From the NCBI RefSeq assembly GCF_001050375.1, contig NZ_KQ130491.1, forward strand, positions 91,863 through 155,862: 64,000 nt of DNA, in the 5' to 3' direction. The DNA is from Catenovulum maritimum (GTDB lineage Bacteria > Pseudomonadota > Gammaproteobacteria > Enterobacterales > Alteromonadaceae). This document shows, piece after piece, positions 45,704 through 54,622 of this stretch. The notes under the pieces were generated by a model. It made no database searches. It was not told where the DNA came from and worked only from the letters and a program-made list of their open reading frames with translations. The translations under genes were made by a program, and so were the position numbers. Position 1 is the first letter of the stretch. Each line of letters begins with the position of its first letter.

Positions 45704-46474
45704 ATGAAAAAAATTGGAGTGGTAAGTTCACTAGCTGCAGCATTAATTTTAGCAGGTTGTGGTAAAGACGCTGCGAATGCAGCAGTAAGTGAGCAAGCCG
45801 AAGTAAAAACAGAGCAAACTAAGCAAGAAGAGGCTGTAACATTGCAAACTTTAACTGAAAAACAAGCTTATGGTTTAGGCGTAAACTTTGGTACTCAATT
45901 AAAATCAACAGTTGAGCAAATTAATTCTGTCGGTATCGCTTTAGATATGGAATTAGTTAAAAAAGGTATGACAGACGCAGTAGCTGGCACACCTTCTTTA
46001 AGCCAAGAAGATATTCAAACTGCTTTACAAGAGTTACAAAAGCAGCATCAAGAATTAGAGCAAGCTAAACGCGCTGAAGACGGTAAGCAATTTATCGAAG
46101 AAGGCCAAACTTTCTTAGCTGAAAATGCTAAAAAAGAAGGTGTAGTAACAACTGAATCTGGTTTACAGTACGAAATCGTAACAGCTGCAGACGGTGAGAA
46201 GCCAAAAGCAACAGATACAGTTACAGTTCATTACACAGGTACACTATTAAATGGTGAGAAGTTCGATAGCTCAGTTGACCGTGGTCAACCTGCTTCATTC
46301 CCATTAAACCGTGTAATTCCTGGTTGGACAGAAGGTGTTCAATTAATGCCAGTTGGTTCTAAGTTCAGATTCTATATCCCTTACAACTTAGCATATGGTG
46401 AAGGCGGTTCTGGTAGCATTCCTCCGTACTCAACTTTAATCTTCGATGTTGAATTAATTTCTATCGATGGTTAA
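45704..46474 (+). CDS. fkpA: FKBP-type peptidyl-prolyl isomerase FkpA, lipoprotein form
   Basis: 256 residues from ATG 45704 with GGAG nine bases upstream; a TTG 15 bases earlier sits at that site. The signal ends in a lipobox LILAGC-G, so unlike E. coli FkpA this protein should be lipid-anchored, and Gly at +2 permits the outer membrane. An N-terminal dimerisation domain (QAYGLGVNFGTQL, ...) and a linker helix precede the FKBP domain (TVTVHYTGTLLNGEKFDSSVDRG, FPLNRVIPGWTEGVQLMPVGSKFRFYIPYNLAYGE). It acts as a periplasmic chaperone and prolyl isomerase. A strong terminator follows. Confidence 0.95.
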   Translation: MKKIGVVSSLAAALILAGCGKDAANAAVSEQAEVKTEQTKQEEAVTLQTLTEKQAYGLGVNFGTQLKSTVEQINSVGIALDMELVKKGMTDAVAGTPSLSQEDIQTALQELQKQHQELEQAKRAEDGKQFIEEGQTFLAENAKKEGVVTTESGLQYEIVTAADGEKPKATDTVTVHYTGTLLNGEKFDSSVDRGQPASFPLNRVIPGWTEGVQLMPVGSKFRFYIPYNLAYGEGGSGSIPPYSTLIFDVELISIDG

Positions 46475-46499
46475 TTTAATTAGTTAACACTAATTAAAG

Positions 46500-46531
46500 A
46501 TAAAAAAACCGCTTTTAAAGCGGTTTTTTTG
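46500..46531 (+). terminator. Rho-independent terminator after fkpA
   Basis: AAAAAAACCGCTT pairs with AAGCGGTTTTTTT around TTA, with runs of A and T on either side; it lies about 30 bases past the fkpA stop and could work in both directions. Confidence 0.93.
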
Positions 46532-46773
46532 TACCTGGTATAAAAATTCTGGTTATAATTAGTTGGAAATTAAATTTAAAAGCAATTAAATTAAAAGTTT
46601 GTAGCCACTGCTCACTAGCATTATGACTATTTCATTCGGTACGATGCGAGTTTACACTAATCACGATTAATCATTACATGGAAAGTTAAGCTATTGTTTT
46701 ATTTAGAAGCTTATAGTGTTTATAGAATGCAACAACACGTTCTCTATTCTACAAATGTATTGGTGGGGTACTA

Positions 46774-47199
46774 ATGAATTGGGTGCGTCGGCAGTTACTT
46801 TATGTTTATTACTTTGAAGCTAAACGATGGATAAAAAGAGGTAAACCTGATACGACTTTTAGTTTTTTTAAGTTAACAGGTTTTTTAGGAATGTGGCTAA
46901 TTGATATCAATATCATCGTTGTTGCTGCGAGTAATTCTTTCAGGGTAACTTTTCAGCAATGGAACAATATTGTTGTTGCTTCAACATACAAAGGTGGAAT
47001 GACGGTGCCTGCCGCTGTAGTTTGTTTGATTTCTGTGATTATTATGTTTTGTATATTAAAGGTTGGTGTTAAATATGAAGATATACCTAACTTAACAAGG
47101 GATTTAAAGTGGCTTGAAAAAAATGGCCGATTGAAAATCGATATTGCTTATTTTCTGAATATCGTGCTTCTGTTTACATTGATGGCTACATTAGTTTAG
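46774..47199 (+). CDS. Orphan three-segment membrane protein (possible immunity protein)
   Basis: 141 residues, no family recognised. Three hydrophobic segments are visible (about 33-53, 77-97 and 121-140), with a basic N terminus (RRQLLYVYYFEAKRWIKRGK). GGTGGGG precedes the ATG. Directly after the TAG stop, in the same frame, comes a second stop and then a broken frame with FGNALGNS (47203-47289). The same motif follows the orphan gene at 49239. Small membrane proteins next to such fragments often are immunity proteins of polymorphic toxins; here that is inference from context only. The 240 bases upstream hold no gene. Confidence 0.6.
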   Translation: MNWVRRQLLYVYYFEAKRWIKRGKPDTTFSFFKLTGFLGMWLIDINIIVVAASNSFRVTFQQWNNIVVASTYKGGMTVPAAVVCLISVIIMFCILKVGVKYEDIPNLTRDLKWLEKNGRLKIDIAYFLNIVLLFTLMATLV

Positions 47200-47202
47200 T
47201 AA

Positions 47203-47289
47203 GCTTTTGGCAATGCGTTGGGGAATAGTGTTGTTGATGAGATGAAAGGACCATCTGTTCTGCACAGATTTCTAAACACTACCTTCTAA
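47203..47289 (+). pseudogene. Fragment with FGNALGNS motif, copy 1
   Basis: An open segment without a start codon reads AFGNALGNSVVDEMKGPS and then HRFLNTTF before a stop. Its first 23 coding bases (47206-47228) are identical to 49969-49991, and the similarity fades after that. The motif recalls the conserved stretch before the variable toxin tip in some polymorphic toxins (from memory, unchecked). No full-length parent is present. Confidence 0.6.
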
Positions 47290-47408
47290 GCACTACCAGT
47301 TATGGTTTATCCTGCTTCTATTTACATGGTCTGGCATGCTCACTTTTGCATGTTTTTAGGTGTGGCTGTCACACTTAAGATAATCCACCATTTGATCATG
47401 TTCGCTCT

Positions 47409-48869
47409 CTAGTTTAGGTCAAATACTTGTAAATACAGGGTGCGCGTATCACCTATCCCTTCAGCTTGTTTTAAATAGTAATAAACTTTGCCGTCAGCAA
47501 CAAACAACACACCTTTATCAAATTTTGGTCCTGTGTTGTGCTGGTACATAAGCTCAAATTTATTCTCGCCACCTTGTGTTTTGACTATATTTACCCGGCT
47601 GTCTTTTAAACCAATTAGATACACAGCATTGTTTGAGGTGTAAAGCTGGCCGCTTAGGTCATATTCAACAGTCGTAAAGTTTTTTGTACCCGATTTTCGA
47701 TAGGTGTGAAGGTTTATCTCTTTACCAAATTCAAGGTCTTTCACTTGGCTAACAAAATGTTCATCACCTTTATCTGTTACCACAAAGTCAAAACCATGCA
47801 CTATCGACACCTGGTCTTTTTTAGTCGTTTGTGCCCAATCACCGGGCTCTGCAATTTGAATAAGCTCGGCTTTAGCGACAGGCAATTCAATTGGCTTAGC
47901 GTTAGCATCTTTCCAACTGATTACCCCTGTTGGGTCATCAGAATATGCGTAATAAATACCATTTTGGTAAACATATTTGTCGTTTTTATTTTTTGAACGG
48001 CGCTGAAAGGCGACGCGAAACTTGCCGCCTTCGTATTTAAAATCTCCATATAAACCCCAGTTGTATTCACTGCCGTGTTCAGAAGCTAATACTCGATTAA
48101 AATCTGTGTAGCCATGCCATTGTTTACCATCGAAACGCGCAAACAGCATTTTGCCGTTGGCAGAAAATCCATAACGCATTTTCATAAACAGGTCGCCGTT
48201 GTCGCCGGTAAAAAACGCTGGATAAGTTAATAACTTAGTAGTTTTAACATCATCTATGCCTGTAAAATTTAAATGTTTATAGTGACCTGCTTTGGAGTTA
48301 ACAAACAGGTTCAAATTAAAATCTTCATCGGCAACAGTTGCTGCGCCTTTAAGTGTGTAGGAATAACGCAAATAGTCATCAGCAAATTCTGAGACACGAC
48401 CATTTCTATGCATGTCGTAGAGCATATGGATGCTGTCATTTTTGGGGCTTATACCAACCGCTATGGTGTTATGTGTTTCACCAATCCACCATTTACCGTT
48501 ATACCCAGTGTGACGGTGCGGAAATTCTATGGTTTTCATTACGCCAGTTTTGTTATTTAACCGAGTAAGCATCACGTGGCGATTTTCTTTTCCACCTTTG
48601 TACCAAGTCATAAATACATAATCTTTATATACTTTTATGCAATCGCCATGTGGGGATAACGCGTTGCCATATACGTAGTCATAACCTGCTGGGTTATTAG
48701 CTTGATGTTTAATCGACACCTTGTTGCCGTCAAAAAACATCGCTTGGTCAGTAATTTTGCTTTGTGAAAGAAAAACAGCCTTAGTTTGATTTTCAGCAAA
48801 AGCGAGTTGACTACAACAAAAACTGACAAGAGAAACAAAAATAATGGTTTTTAGTTGGTTTAGAGGCAT
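47409..48869 (-). CDS. BNR-4 repeat beta-propeller protein, ulvan lyase-like (PL24/PL25 type)
   Basis: 486 residues with a signal peptide ending LAFAE. The body has propeller-type repeats. The stretch PHGDCIKVYKDYVFMTWYKGG, HVMLTRLNNKTG, FPHRHTGYNGKWWIGETHNTIAVGIS and DSIHMLYDMHRNG resembles BNR-4 proteins that include the seven-bladed ulvan lyases, with conserved His residues that serve in catalysis there. If so, it would cleave ulvan to unsaturated oligomers, substrates for GH105 enzymes such as the one at the left edge. Assignment to a lyase family is tentative. It interrupts the row of orphan plus-strand genes. Confidence 0.65.
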   Translation of the reverse strand: MPLNQLKTIIFVSLVSFCCSQLAFAENQTKAVFLSQSKITDQAMFFDGNKVSIKHQANNPAGYDYVYGNALSPHGDCIKVYKDYVFMTWYKGGKENRHVMLTRLNNKTGVMKTIEFPHRHTGYNGKWWIGETHNTIAVGISPKNDSIHMLYDMHRNGRVSEFADDYLRYSYTLKGAATVADEDFNLNLFVNSKAGHYKHLNFTGIDDVKTTKLLTYPAFFTGDNGDLFMKMRYGFSANGKMLFARFDGKQWHGYTDFNRVLASEHGSEYNWGLYGDFKYEGGKFRVAFQRRSKNKNDKYVYQNGIYYAYSDDPTGVISWKDANAKPIELPVAKAELIQIAEPGDWAQTTKKDQVSIVHGFDFVVTDKGDEHFVSQVKDLEFGKEINLHTYRKSGTKNFTTVEYDLSGQLYTSNNAVYLIGLKDSRVNIVKTQGGENKFELMYQHNTGPKFDKGVLFVADGKVYYYLKQAEGIGDTRTLYLQVFDLN

Positions 48870-49122
48870 TGCAAAGTGCTCAGTTCTTTCATAATTATTG
48901 CTGTATATAATACAAGCCTATGGCTGAACATTCAGTTTGCCTATGAACTTTTTGGCACTGTTATAAATTTAAAAATATATTAGGTGTACAACTATCTGGA
49001 CAGGCGTTTATAGAGAGTAATTTATACTCGTTAAGTTTGGTGTGGCTTGATGATTTGTCTAATTACGGATGAAAAATAAATAGACATGAGTTGTAAGTAA
49101 TTGTAATTTATATTTTTTAACA
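48870..49122. other. Intergenic, divergent promoter region
   Basis: AT-rich DNA between the BNR-4 gene and the small frame at 49123. No hairpin or operator stood out. It probably carries the promoter of the BNR-4 gene. Confidence 0.4.
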
Positions 49123-49233
49123 ATGCCTGTCATGTGGATTTTGTTTCTAGAAATCCCTTTACCATCAGGAGGCAGCGATTTTATTAAGGGTGCGTTAAAG
49201 GTATTTTATATGCAGTTTTTGAGTAGTAGGTAA
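49123..49233 (+). pseudogene. 36-residue frame, possible toxin-tip remnant
   Basis: An ATG-started frame (MPVMWILFLEIPLPSGGS, then DFIKGALKVFY) ends 5 bases before the orphan gene at 49239, whose ribosome site (GTAGGT) overlaps its end. The tight toxin-then-immunity spacing suggests the stub of a displaced upstream gene, but it could be a random frame or a leader peptide. Confidence 0.35.
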
Positions 49234-49238
49234 CTACA

Positions 49239-49847
49239 ATGATAAAAAAGATAGTTATGGGATCCCTCATCGCGGGTTTGTTGATTTGGTGGGCCAATTG
49301 GTCTAGTAAAGGTCTTGACGGTTGCGTTAAATTTCAAAATACATATATACCTAGAACGGTTTTGGTAACACCATCTAACTATAATTCAGCACCCTCAGGT
49401 CATGATCAACGTACTAGTATCAACATACGGATTTCGATTGATGACACAAAACATATTGTTCAGCTATATGGTAAGTATGCTCGAAAAACTAACGGTTTTC
49501 ATGACGTCGCAATAAGAGCTTTGAAAGATTATGGGCCTGATACTATAAAACCGGAGCCATATGCAGTTAAATATCATCGGTTATATTATGCATCTCATGA
49601 AGGGGAAATGTTACCCAGTTGGTATATGATAAATTCTATTGAGCCGCCTATAGATCCAAATGTTAGATGGGCTTTGGCTTTGTGTTCAGAAAGGACTACT
49701 GGTAGTCCTAATTGTATATATTCGAATATGAACCATAAGATTCACTATGTAGTGACCATATATAAAGACTACTTTTCAAGGCTTGAAGAAATTGATCGCG
49801 TTATTTCGGATAAGCTTAAAAAATGGGAAGGAAAGTGCACATCTTAG
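49239..49847 (+). CDS. Orphan protein of unknown function with N-terminal membrane segment
   Basis: 202 residues, no family recognised. An N-terminal hydrophobic segment (KKIVMGSLIAGLLIWWANW) anchors or exports it; the rest is soluble, with four cysteines (in DGCVKF, ALCSER, PNCIY and GKCTS) that could form two disulfides in the periplasm. GTAGGT precedes the ATG. It is followed 79 bases later by a broken frame with FGNALGNS, as is the orphan at 46774. Context suggests an immunity-type protein acting in the periplasm; this is inference. Confidence 0.6.
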   Translation: MIKKIVMGSLIAGLLIWWANWSSKGLDGCVKFQNTYIPRTVLVTPSNYNSAPSGHDQRTSINIRISIDDTKHIVQLYGKYARKTNGFHDVAIRALKDYGPDTIKPEPYAVKYHRLYYASHEGEMLPSWYMINSIEPPIDPNVRWALALCSERTTGSPNCIYSNMNHKIHYVVTIYKDYFSRLEEIDRVISDKLKKWEGKCTS

Positions 49848-49926
49848 ATCCTTATGATACATAAACGTTGGTTCTGCTTATTAAGCTTTTGTTTTGAACT
49901 GTGCATATCAGCGTCTAAATATCTAG

Positions 49927-50031
49927 GCCACCCACCGATTGGAATTTTATAAATTAATCGGTTATGCATTTGGCAATGCGTTGGGGAATAGCATTGTTGA
50001 GGGGATAAAGAAAAAGCCTTACCTGACTTGA
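49927..50031 (+). pseudogene. Fragment with FGNALGNS motif, copy 2
   Basis: A stop-bounded segment without a start codon reads HRLEFYKLIGYAFGNALGNS, then IVEGIKKKPYLT before a stop. It shares 23 identical bases with copy 1 (47206-47228) and continues with weaker similarity. It ends about 100 bases before the rsd stop. Confidence 0.6.
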
Positions 50032-50081
50032 TGGCGGTGTTGGCTTTCTCGTAATCAGCTTAAATATGTTTAGTTTTTATA

Positions 50082-50117
50082 TAAACAGGCAAAGCTATTA
50101 GCGCCAAAGCCTGTTTA
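50082..50117 (-). terminator. Terminator after rsd
   Basis: A 9-bp perfect stem (TAAACAGGC, 50082-50090; GCCTGTTTA, 50109-50117) with an 18-base loop begins about 13 bases past the rsd stop on the minus strand. The tail is only weakly T-rich. Confidence 0.55.
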
Positions 50118-50129
50118 TTATTTGGGGGA

Positions 50130-50588
50130 TTAAGCTGTTTCTGTATGCTTGGTGTATAGGTTATGAATTAGTTGGTCTTCGTATTCAAATCTATCTTCTA
50201 ACGCTTGTCCTAGCTTGGCTAGGTCTTCGTCAAATGATTTCCATACACTATCGTCAACAACAGAAGTATAAGTGTCGTTGAAATTAAGGGCTAAATCAGT
50301 ACTGCTGGTTATTTTTGGCAGTAAGTCATGTGCAAGTGCTTTACTCTCGCCACCGTTTTTCTCACATTTTGATACAATGTCATCAAAGATTTCAAAATGA
50401 CCAGCAGACAAGTAGTCAACGAGTACTTGGCAAAATTCGACCACTTCTTCAGCTTGAGGTAAAGCTGAGCCTTGTTGAATTAAATGGCAATATTTAACTA
50501 AAAGATCCTGTCTTTCTGCTAACCAATTATCGATAATTGTGTTTGCGCCACCGTATTTTTGTTGTGTTTGTTTTAAATCTGTTAGCAT
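50130..50588 (-). CDS. rsd: Anti-sigma-70 regulator Rsd
   Basis: 152 residues from the ATG at 50588 with GGAG six bases upstream; a TTG 12 bases earlier is unlikely. The sequence is all-helical, with WLAERQDLLVKYCHLI and EVVEFCQVLVDYLSAGHFEIFDDIV typical of Rsd/AlgQ. Rsd binds region 4 of sigma-70 in stationary phase and frees core polymerase for other sigma factors. It is divergent from nudC, followed by hemE, as in other gammaproteobacteria (rsd-nudC-hemE). Confidence 0.94.
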   Translation of the reverse strand: MLTDLKQTQQKYGGANTIIDNWLAERQDLLVKYCHLIQQGSALPQAEEVVEFCQVLVDYLSAGHFEIFDDIVSKCEKNGGESKALAHDLLPKITSSTDLALNFNDTYTSVVDDSVWKSFDEDLAKLGQALEDRFEYEDQLIHNLYTKHTETA

Positions 50589-50776
50589 ATCCAGCTCCAA
50601 TCTTCTTTGGTATTCTTGCTATAGTGTTAATCTAACGCTATCGAAATGTAAAAAGCAACTAAACTAGGCGCTTTAAGTTAAAAATATGCTAAAGCGAGTA
50701 AGTTATAGAATAAAGTAACATAAAATTAGTCAAAAATTGAACAAAATCATTCGAATACAAGAGAGCAACACAAAAA

Positions 50777-51598
50777 ATGATAATTGATAAGCTGACAAAA
50801 ATTCATTCAGTAGAAAAGGCATACTGGTTTATTGTCAGAAAAGATGAAATATGGTTTGAAAGAGAAGCACCTTATGTTCCATTAGCAAGCTTTGCTGAGA
50901 TGTTTCTTTCTGGTGATGTCAAAAAAATAATTTGTTTGGGTGAGCACAATGGTTTGCCTGTTTATAGCGTTAATTCTAATTCAGTTGCTTTATGCCCTGA
51001 GTTGAATGGCGATTTTATTGATCTGCGCCAAGTAATTACCGAATGTGAATTTACTTTATTTGGTTTTGCTGCAAAATCCATCCAATTTCAGCACTTTGTC
51101 GAAACTCATAAATTTTGCGGCCGATGCGGCCATAAGATGAAACCTGTTGGTTGGGAATTGGCAAATCAATGTCAAAAATGTAATCACAGGTGTTATCCAA
51201 GGCTGTCGCCTTGTGTCATCATGGCGGTAACAGATGGCGACAAATTGTTATTGGCTAGAGACAAGAAAAGCCGTTCAGGTCGGTATTCTATTTTAGCGGG
51301 ATTTGTCGAGCCGGGTGAAACCTTAGAACATGCAGTGGCTCGTGAAGTTTTTGAAGAAACAGGTTTGGATGTTGGCAATATTAAGTATTTTTCTAGTCAA
51401 CCTTGGCCCTTCCCACATCAAATTATGGTAGGCTTCACGGCTGAATATATTGCAGGCGAGATCAATGTTGATACTAGAGAGTTGATCGATGCTAAGTGGT
51501 TTGAAATATCCGATTTGCCAGAGACACCAGGAAAGTATTCGATTGCGGGTCAGTTAATTGAATATGTCTCTAAAAACAAAAAAGCCTTACATAAGTAA
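50777..51598 (+). CDS. nudC: NAD+ diphosphatase / RNA-decapping hydrolase NudC
   Basis: 273 residues. The zinc motif (FCGRCGHKM, CQKCNHRCYPR) has CxxC pairs. The Nudix box GFVEPGETLEHAVAREVFEETGLDVG is complete, and the NAD-specific SQPWPFP array follows. NudC hydrolyses NAD(H) and removes NAD caps from RNA 5' ends. The ATG at 50777 has only a distant GAGAG. A hairpin overlaps the stop codon. Confidence 0.95.
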   Translation: MIIDKLTKIHSVEKAYWFIVRKDEIWFEREAPYVPLASFAEMFLSGDVKKIICLGEHNGLPVYSVNSNSVALCPELNGDFIDLRQVITECEFTLFGFAAKSIQFQHFVETHKFCGRCGHKMKPVGWELANQCQKCNHRCYPRLSPCVIMAVTDGDKLLLARDKKSRSGRYSILAGFVEPGETLEHAVAREVFEETGLDVGNIKYFSSQPWPFPHQIMVGFTAEYIAGEINVDTRELIDAKWFEISDLPETPGKYSIAGQLIEYVSKNKKALHK

Positions 51599-51602
51599 GG
51601 CT
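51583..51602. terminator. Hairpin overlapping the nudC stop codon
   Basis: AGCCTTAC (51583-51590) pairs with GTAAGGCT (51595-51602) around ATAA. A long A-run precedes it, so it looks like a better terminator on the minus strand than on the plus strand. Confidence 0.5.
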
Positions 51603-51826
51603 ATAAAGTTAGTGCTTAAGGTCCCGTAAATATCGAGCTTCTGATTGTTGTTTTACTAGCGCGTGTATTTTATACCAGAGAGCCATTTTGCTTGCAACCA
51701 AAATATTAAATAAATGTAAATTTTGTAATCAATATAACTGAATTGTGTTCTTTTATATTGAAATAAACGTAAGATATAGGTTTGATTTATTAACTCAGTT
51801 TAAATCATCCATAGTTAGGAAATAAT

Positions 51827-52894
51827 ATGACTCAACTTAAAAATAGACGATATTTAGATGCTTTATTAAAACAGCCAGTCGATCGTACCCCAATTTGGAT
51901 GATGAGACAGGCTGGGCGTTATTTGCCTGAATATCGTGCCACTAGAGCGCAAGCCGGTGACTTTATGTCATTATGCAAAAATGCGGAGCTAGCATGTGAG
52001 GTAACTATGCAACCCTTACGTCGTTACCCGTTAGATGCTGCTATTTTATTCTCAGACATTTTAACCATTCCTGATGCTATGGGTTTAGGCTTGTATTTTG
52101 AAACGGGTGAAGGTCCTAGATTCAAAAAAGAAATCAATAATGTAGCGGATGTTGCAGCGCTAAAAGTACCCGATCCAGATAAAGAACTAAAATATGTAAT
52201 GGATGCGGTTAGTACGATAAGAAGAGAATTGAAAGGCGAAGTGCCATTAATTGGTTTTTCTGGTAGCCCTTGGACACTTGCTACTTATATGGTTGAAGGC
52301 GGAAGTAGTAAAACATTCTCTAAAATTAAGCGCATGGGTTATGAAGAGCCAGAAGCATTGCATTTGCTATTAAGTAAATTAGCCGATTCTGTCATTGAAT
52401 ATTTGAATGCTCAAATTGCCGCTGGTGCGCAATCTTTAATGATCTTTGACACTTGGGGTGGCGTACTTTCTCCAAGAGATTATCGTGAGTTTTCGTTAGA
52501 TTATATGGCTAAGATAGTCGATGGTTTAAATACTGGTTCTGGTGAGCATAAAGTTCCTGTGACGTTATTTACTAAAGGCGGTGGTCAATGGTTAGAGTGG
52601 ATCGCTGATACTGGCTGTGATGGTGTTGGTTTAGACTGGACGGTTGATATAGCAGACGCTAGAAGACGTGTCGGGCACAAAGTTGCGCTACAAGGTAATA
52701 TGGACCCATCAATTTTATATGCATCTCCTGAGCGTATACGTCAAGAAGTGCAGGTGATCTTAGATGGCTATGGTGAAGGTACTGGACATGTATTTAACTT
52801 GGGTCATGGTATAACACCAGAAGTAGATCCTGAAAATGCAGGTGCGTTTATTAAAGCGGTAACTGAGTTAAGTTCTGCTTACCATACTAAGTAA
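51827..52894 (+). CDS. hemE: Uroporphyrinogen decarboxylase
   Basis: 355 residues, the usual size. Signatures [55 protein letters not shown] and [13 protein letters not shown] are complete. It converts uroporphyrinogen III to coproporphyrinogen III in haem synthesis, useful to a strain with many haem proteins. TAGGA precedes the ATG. It is separated from nudC by 228 bases and followed by a terminator. Confidence 0.97.
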   Translation: MTQLKNRRYLDALLKQPVDRTPIWMMRQAGRYLPEYRATRAQAGDFMSLCKNAELACEVTMQPLRRYPLDAAILFSDILTIPDAMGLGLYFETGEGPRFKKEINNVADVAALKVPDPDKELKYVMDAVSTIRRELKGEVPLIGFSGSPWTLATYMVEGGSSKTFSKIKRMGYEEPEALHLLLSKLADSVIEYLNAQIAAGAQSLMIFDTWGGVLSPRDYREFSLDYMAKIVDGLNTGSGEHKVPVTLFTKGGGQWLEWIADTGCDGVGLDWTVDIADARRRVGHKVALQGNMDPSILYASPERIRQEVQVILDGYGEGTGHVFNLGHGITPEVDPENAGAFIKAVTELSSAYHTK

Positions 52895-52923
52895 GCTTAA
52901 GTTATTTTCTGTCGCTAATTAGC

Positions 52924-52954
52924 AAAAAGGGCAATTTATTAATTGCCCTTTTTA
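52924..52954 (+). terminator. Rho-independent terminator after hemE (bidirectional shape)
   Basis: AAAAAGGGCAATT pairs with AATTGCCCTTTTT around TATT (loop 52937-52940). It lies between the convergent hemE and sthA and may serve both. Confidence 0.92.
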
Positions 52955-53009
52955 TTTTAGTCAAAAGTCTCAGGATGCGGAAAACAGTATGACTGACTAT
53001 TTTCCTTCC

Positions 53010-54443
53010 TTAAAAAAGTCGGTTAAGCCCGTTTAACGCGGCAACACGATAAGCTTCTGCCATAGTCGGGTAGTTAAATGTTGTGTTAACAAAGTAATCA
53101 ACCGTATTAGCTTCGCCTTTTTGTTGCATTATCGCTTGTCCAATGTGGACAATTTCAGATGCCGCTGTGCCGAAGCAGTGGATACCTAAAATCTCTTTTG
53201 TATCAGGGTGGAATAGTATTTTTAAGCCACCAATTTTTGAGTTTGCGATTTGTGCTCTAGCGAGATGTTTAAATTGAGCTTTTCCTACTTCGTAAGGTAT
53301 TCTGGCTGCAGTTAGTTCTTGTTCTGTTTTACCGACCGAGCTGATTTCCGGAATGGTGTAAATACCTGTTGGAATATCTTCTATTAGCTTAGACTCTACT
53401 TGTCCATCGACAATGTAGTTTGCCGCAAGTCTACCTTGGTCGTATGCCGCACTGGCTAAGCTTGGGTAACCTATTACATCACCAACCGCATAAACATTGT
53501 CTATTTCTGTTTGGTAATGCTGATCAACTTTAACTTGACCACGGCTGTCAGATTTAAGGCCAATTGATTTCAAGTTTAATGTATCTGTATTACCTGTTCT
53601 ACCATTGGCAAAAAGTAAGCAATCTGCTTTAAATCTTTTACCTGATTTTGTTCTTAATATAACGCCATCTTCTGAGCTAGTGATAGTGTCATACTCTTCG
53701 CTATTACGGATAACAGTACCGCTATTTCTTAGGTGGTAACTAATCGCATCAGATACTTCGTTGTCTAAGAAAGATAATAGTCTTTCTCTTGTGTTGATTA
53801 GGTCAACTTTAACACCAAGACCTCTAAAGATACTTGCATACTCAGAGCCAATTACACCTGCACCATATATAATAATGCTGCGTGGATCATGTTTAAGTGA
53901 CAAAATAGTATCGCTGTCATAAACACGAGTATGTGCAAAATCGACATCTTTTGGACGGTAAGGTCTTGAACCTGTTGCAATAACGATTGTTTTAGCTGTG
54001 ATATCTTGAGTCGAGCCGTCGTCTTGAGTTATTTGGATCGTATGTTTATTTAGAAAAGCCGCTTCACCTTTAAGCAAGTTCACTCGGTTTCTATCGTAAA
54101 AGCCCGCTCTTAAACGAGTTTGTTGACGAATTACACCTTCAGCATGTTTTAAGATTTGTGGGAAAGTGAAGTGCTTGTCTCGACCACTGTCGCTAAATAA
54201 AGGATTTGAATTAAAATCAATTAATTGAGATACGGATTGTCTTAACGCTTTTGAAGGAATCGTACCCCAGTGAGTACAACCACCACCAACGGCTGAGTGG
54301 CGTTCTATTACGGCTACGTTAAGCCCTCTTTTTACCAGTCCCATTGCTGCGCCTTCGCCACCAGGTCCTGTACCTATAACGATTGCATCATAGTCAAATT
54401 TAGTTGGGCTTGAATCTTTAGATTTTTTGTCTGTTTCTGTCAC
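53010..54443 (-). CDS. sthA: Soluble pyridine nucleotide transhydrogenase
   Basis: 477 residues. The FAD-binding [12 protein letters not shown], the characteristic [17 protein letters not shown] (only one Cys, so no redox disulfide as in lipoamide dehydrogenase) and the NAD-binding [19 protein letters not shown] identify SthA. It moves reducing equivalents between NADPH and NADH. The start is GTG at 54443 with AGGA six bases upstream. It lies next to a desaturase and near trmA; in enterobacteria fabR sits between sthA and trmA. Confidence 0.96.
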   Translation of the reverse strand: MTETDKKSKDSSPTKFDYDAIVIGTGPGGEGAAMGLVKRGLNVAVIERHSAVGGGCTHWGTIPSKALRQSVSQLIDFNSNPLFSDSGRDKHFTFPQILKHAEGVIRQQTRLRAGFYDRNRVNLLKGEAAFLNKHTIQITQDDGSTQDITAKTIVIATGSRPYRPKDVDFAHTRVYDSDTILSLKHDPRSIIIYGAGVIGSEYASIFRGLGVKVDLINTRERLLSFLDNEVSDAISYHLRNSGTVIRNSEEYDTITSSEDGVILRTKSGKRFKADCLLFANGRTGNTDTLNLKSIGLKSDSRGQVKVDQHYQTEIDNVYAVGDVIGYPSLASAAYDQGRLAANYIVDGQVESKLIEDIPTGIYTIPEISSVGKTEQELTAARIPYEVGKAQFKHLARAQIANSKIGGLKILFHPDTKEILGIHCFGTAASEIVHIGQAIMQQKGEANTVDYFVNTTFNYPTMAEAYRVAALNGLNRLF

Positions 54444-54622
54444 GAGCTATCCTACCCTGTAGTTATATGTGTTTTTGATTATTCTAGCTTAAATAAGGGG
54501 GGGGGAGTGGAATATTTTTTGACAATAATCATTACAAGGGGATGTGATAAAGGGAGACTTTGATTTTTCGGGAGGATCTTAAAGTCAGGAGCCTTATTTA
54601 TAAAGGCTCCATACTCTAATGT

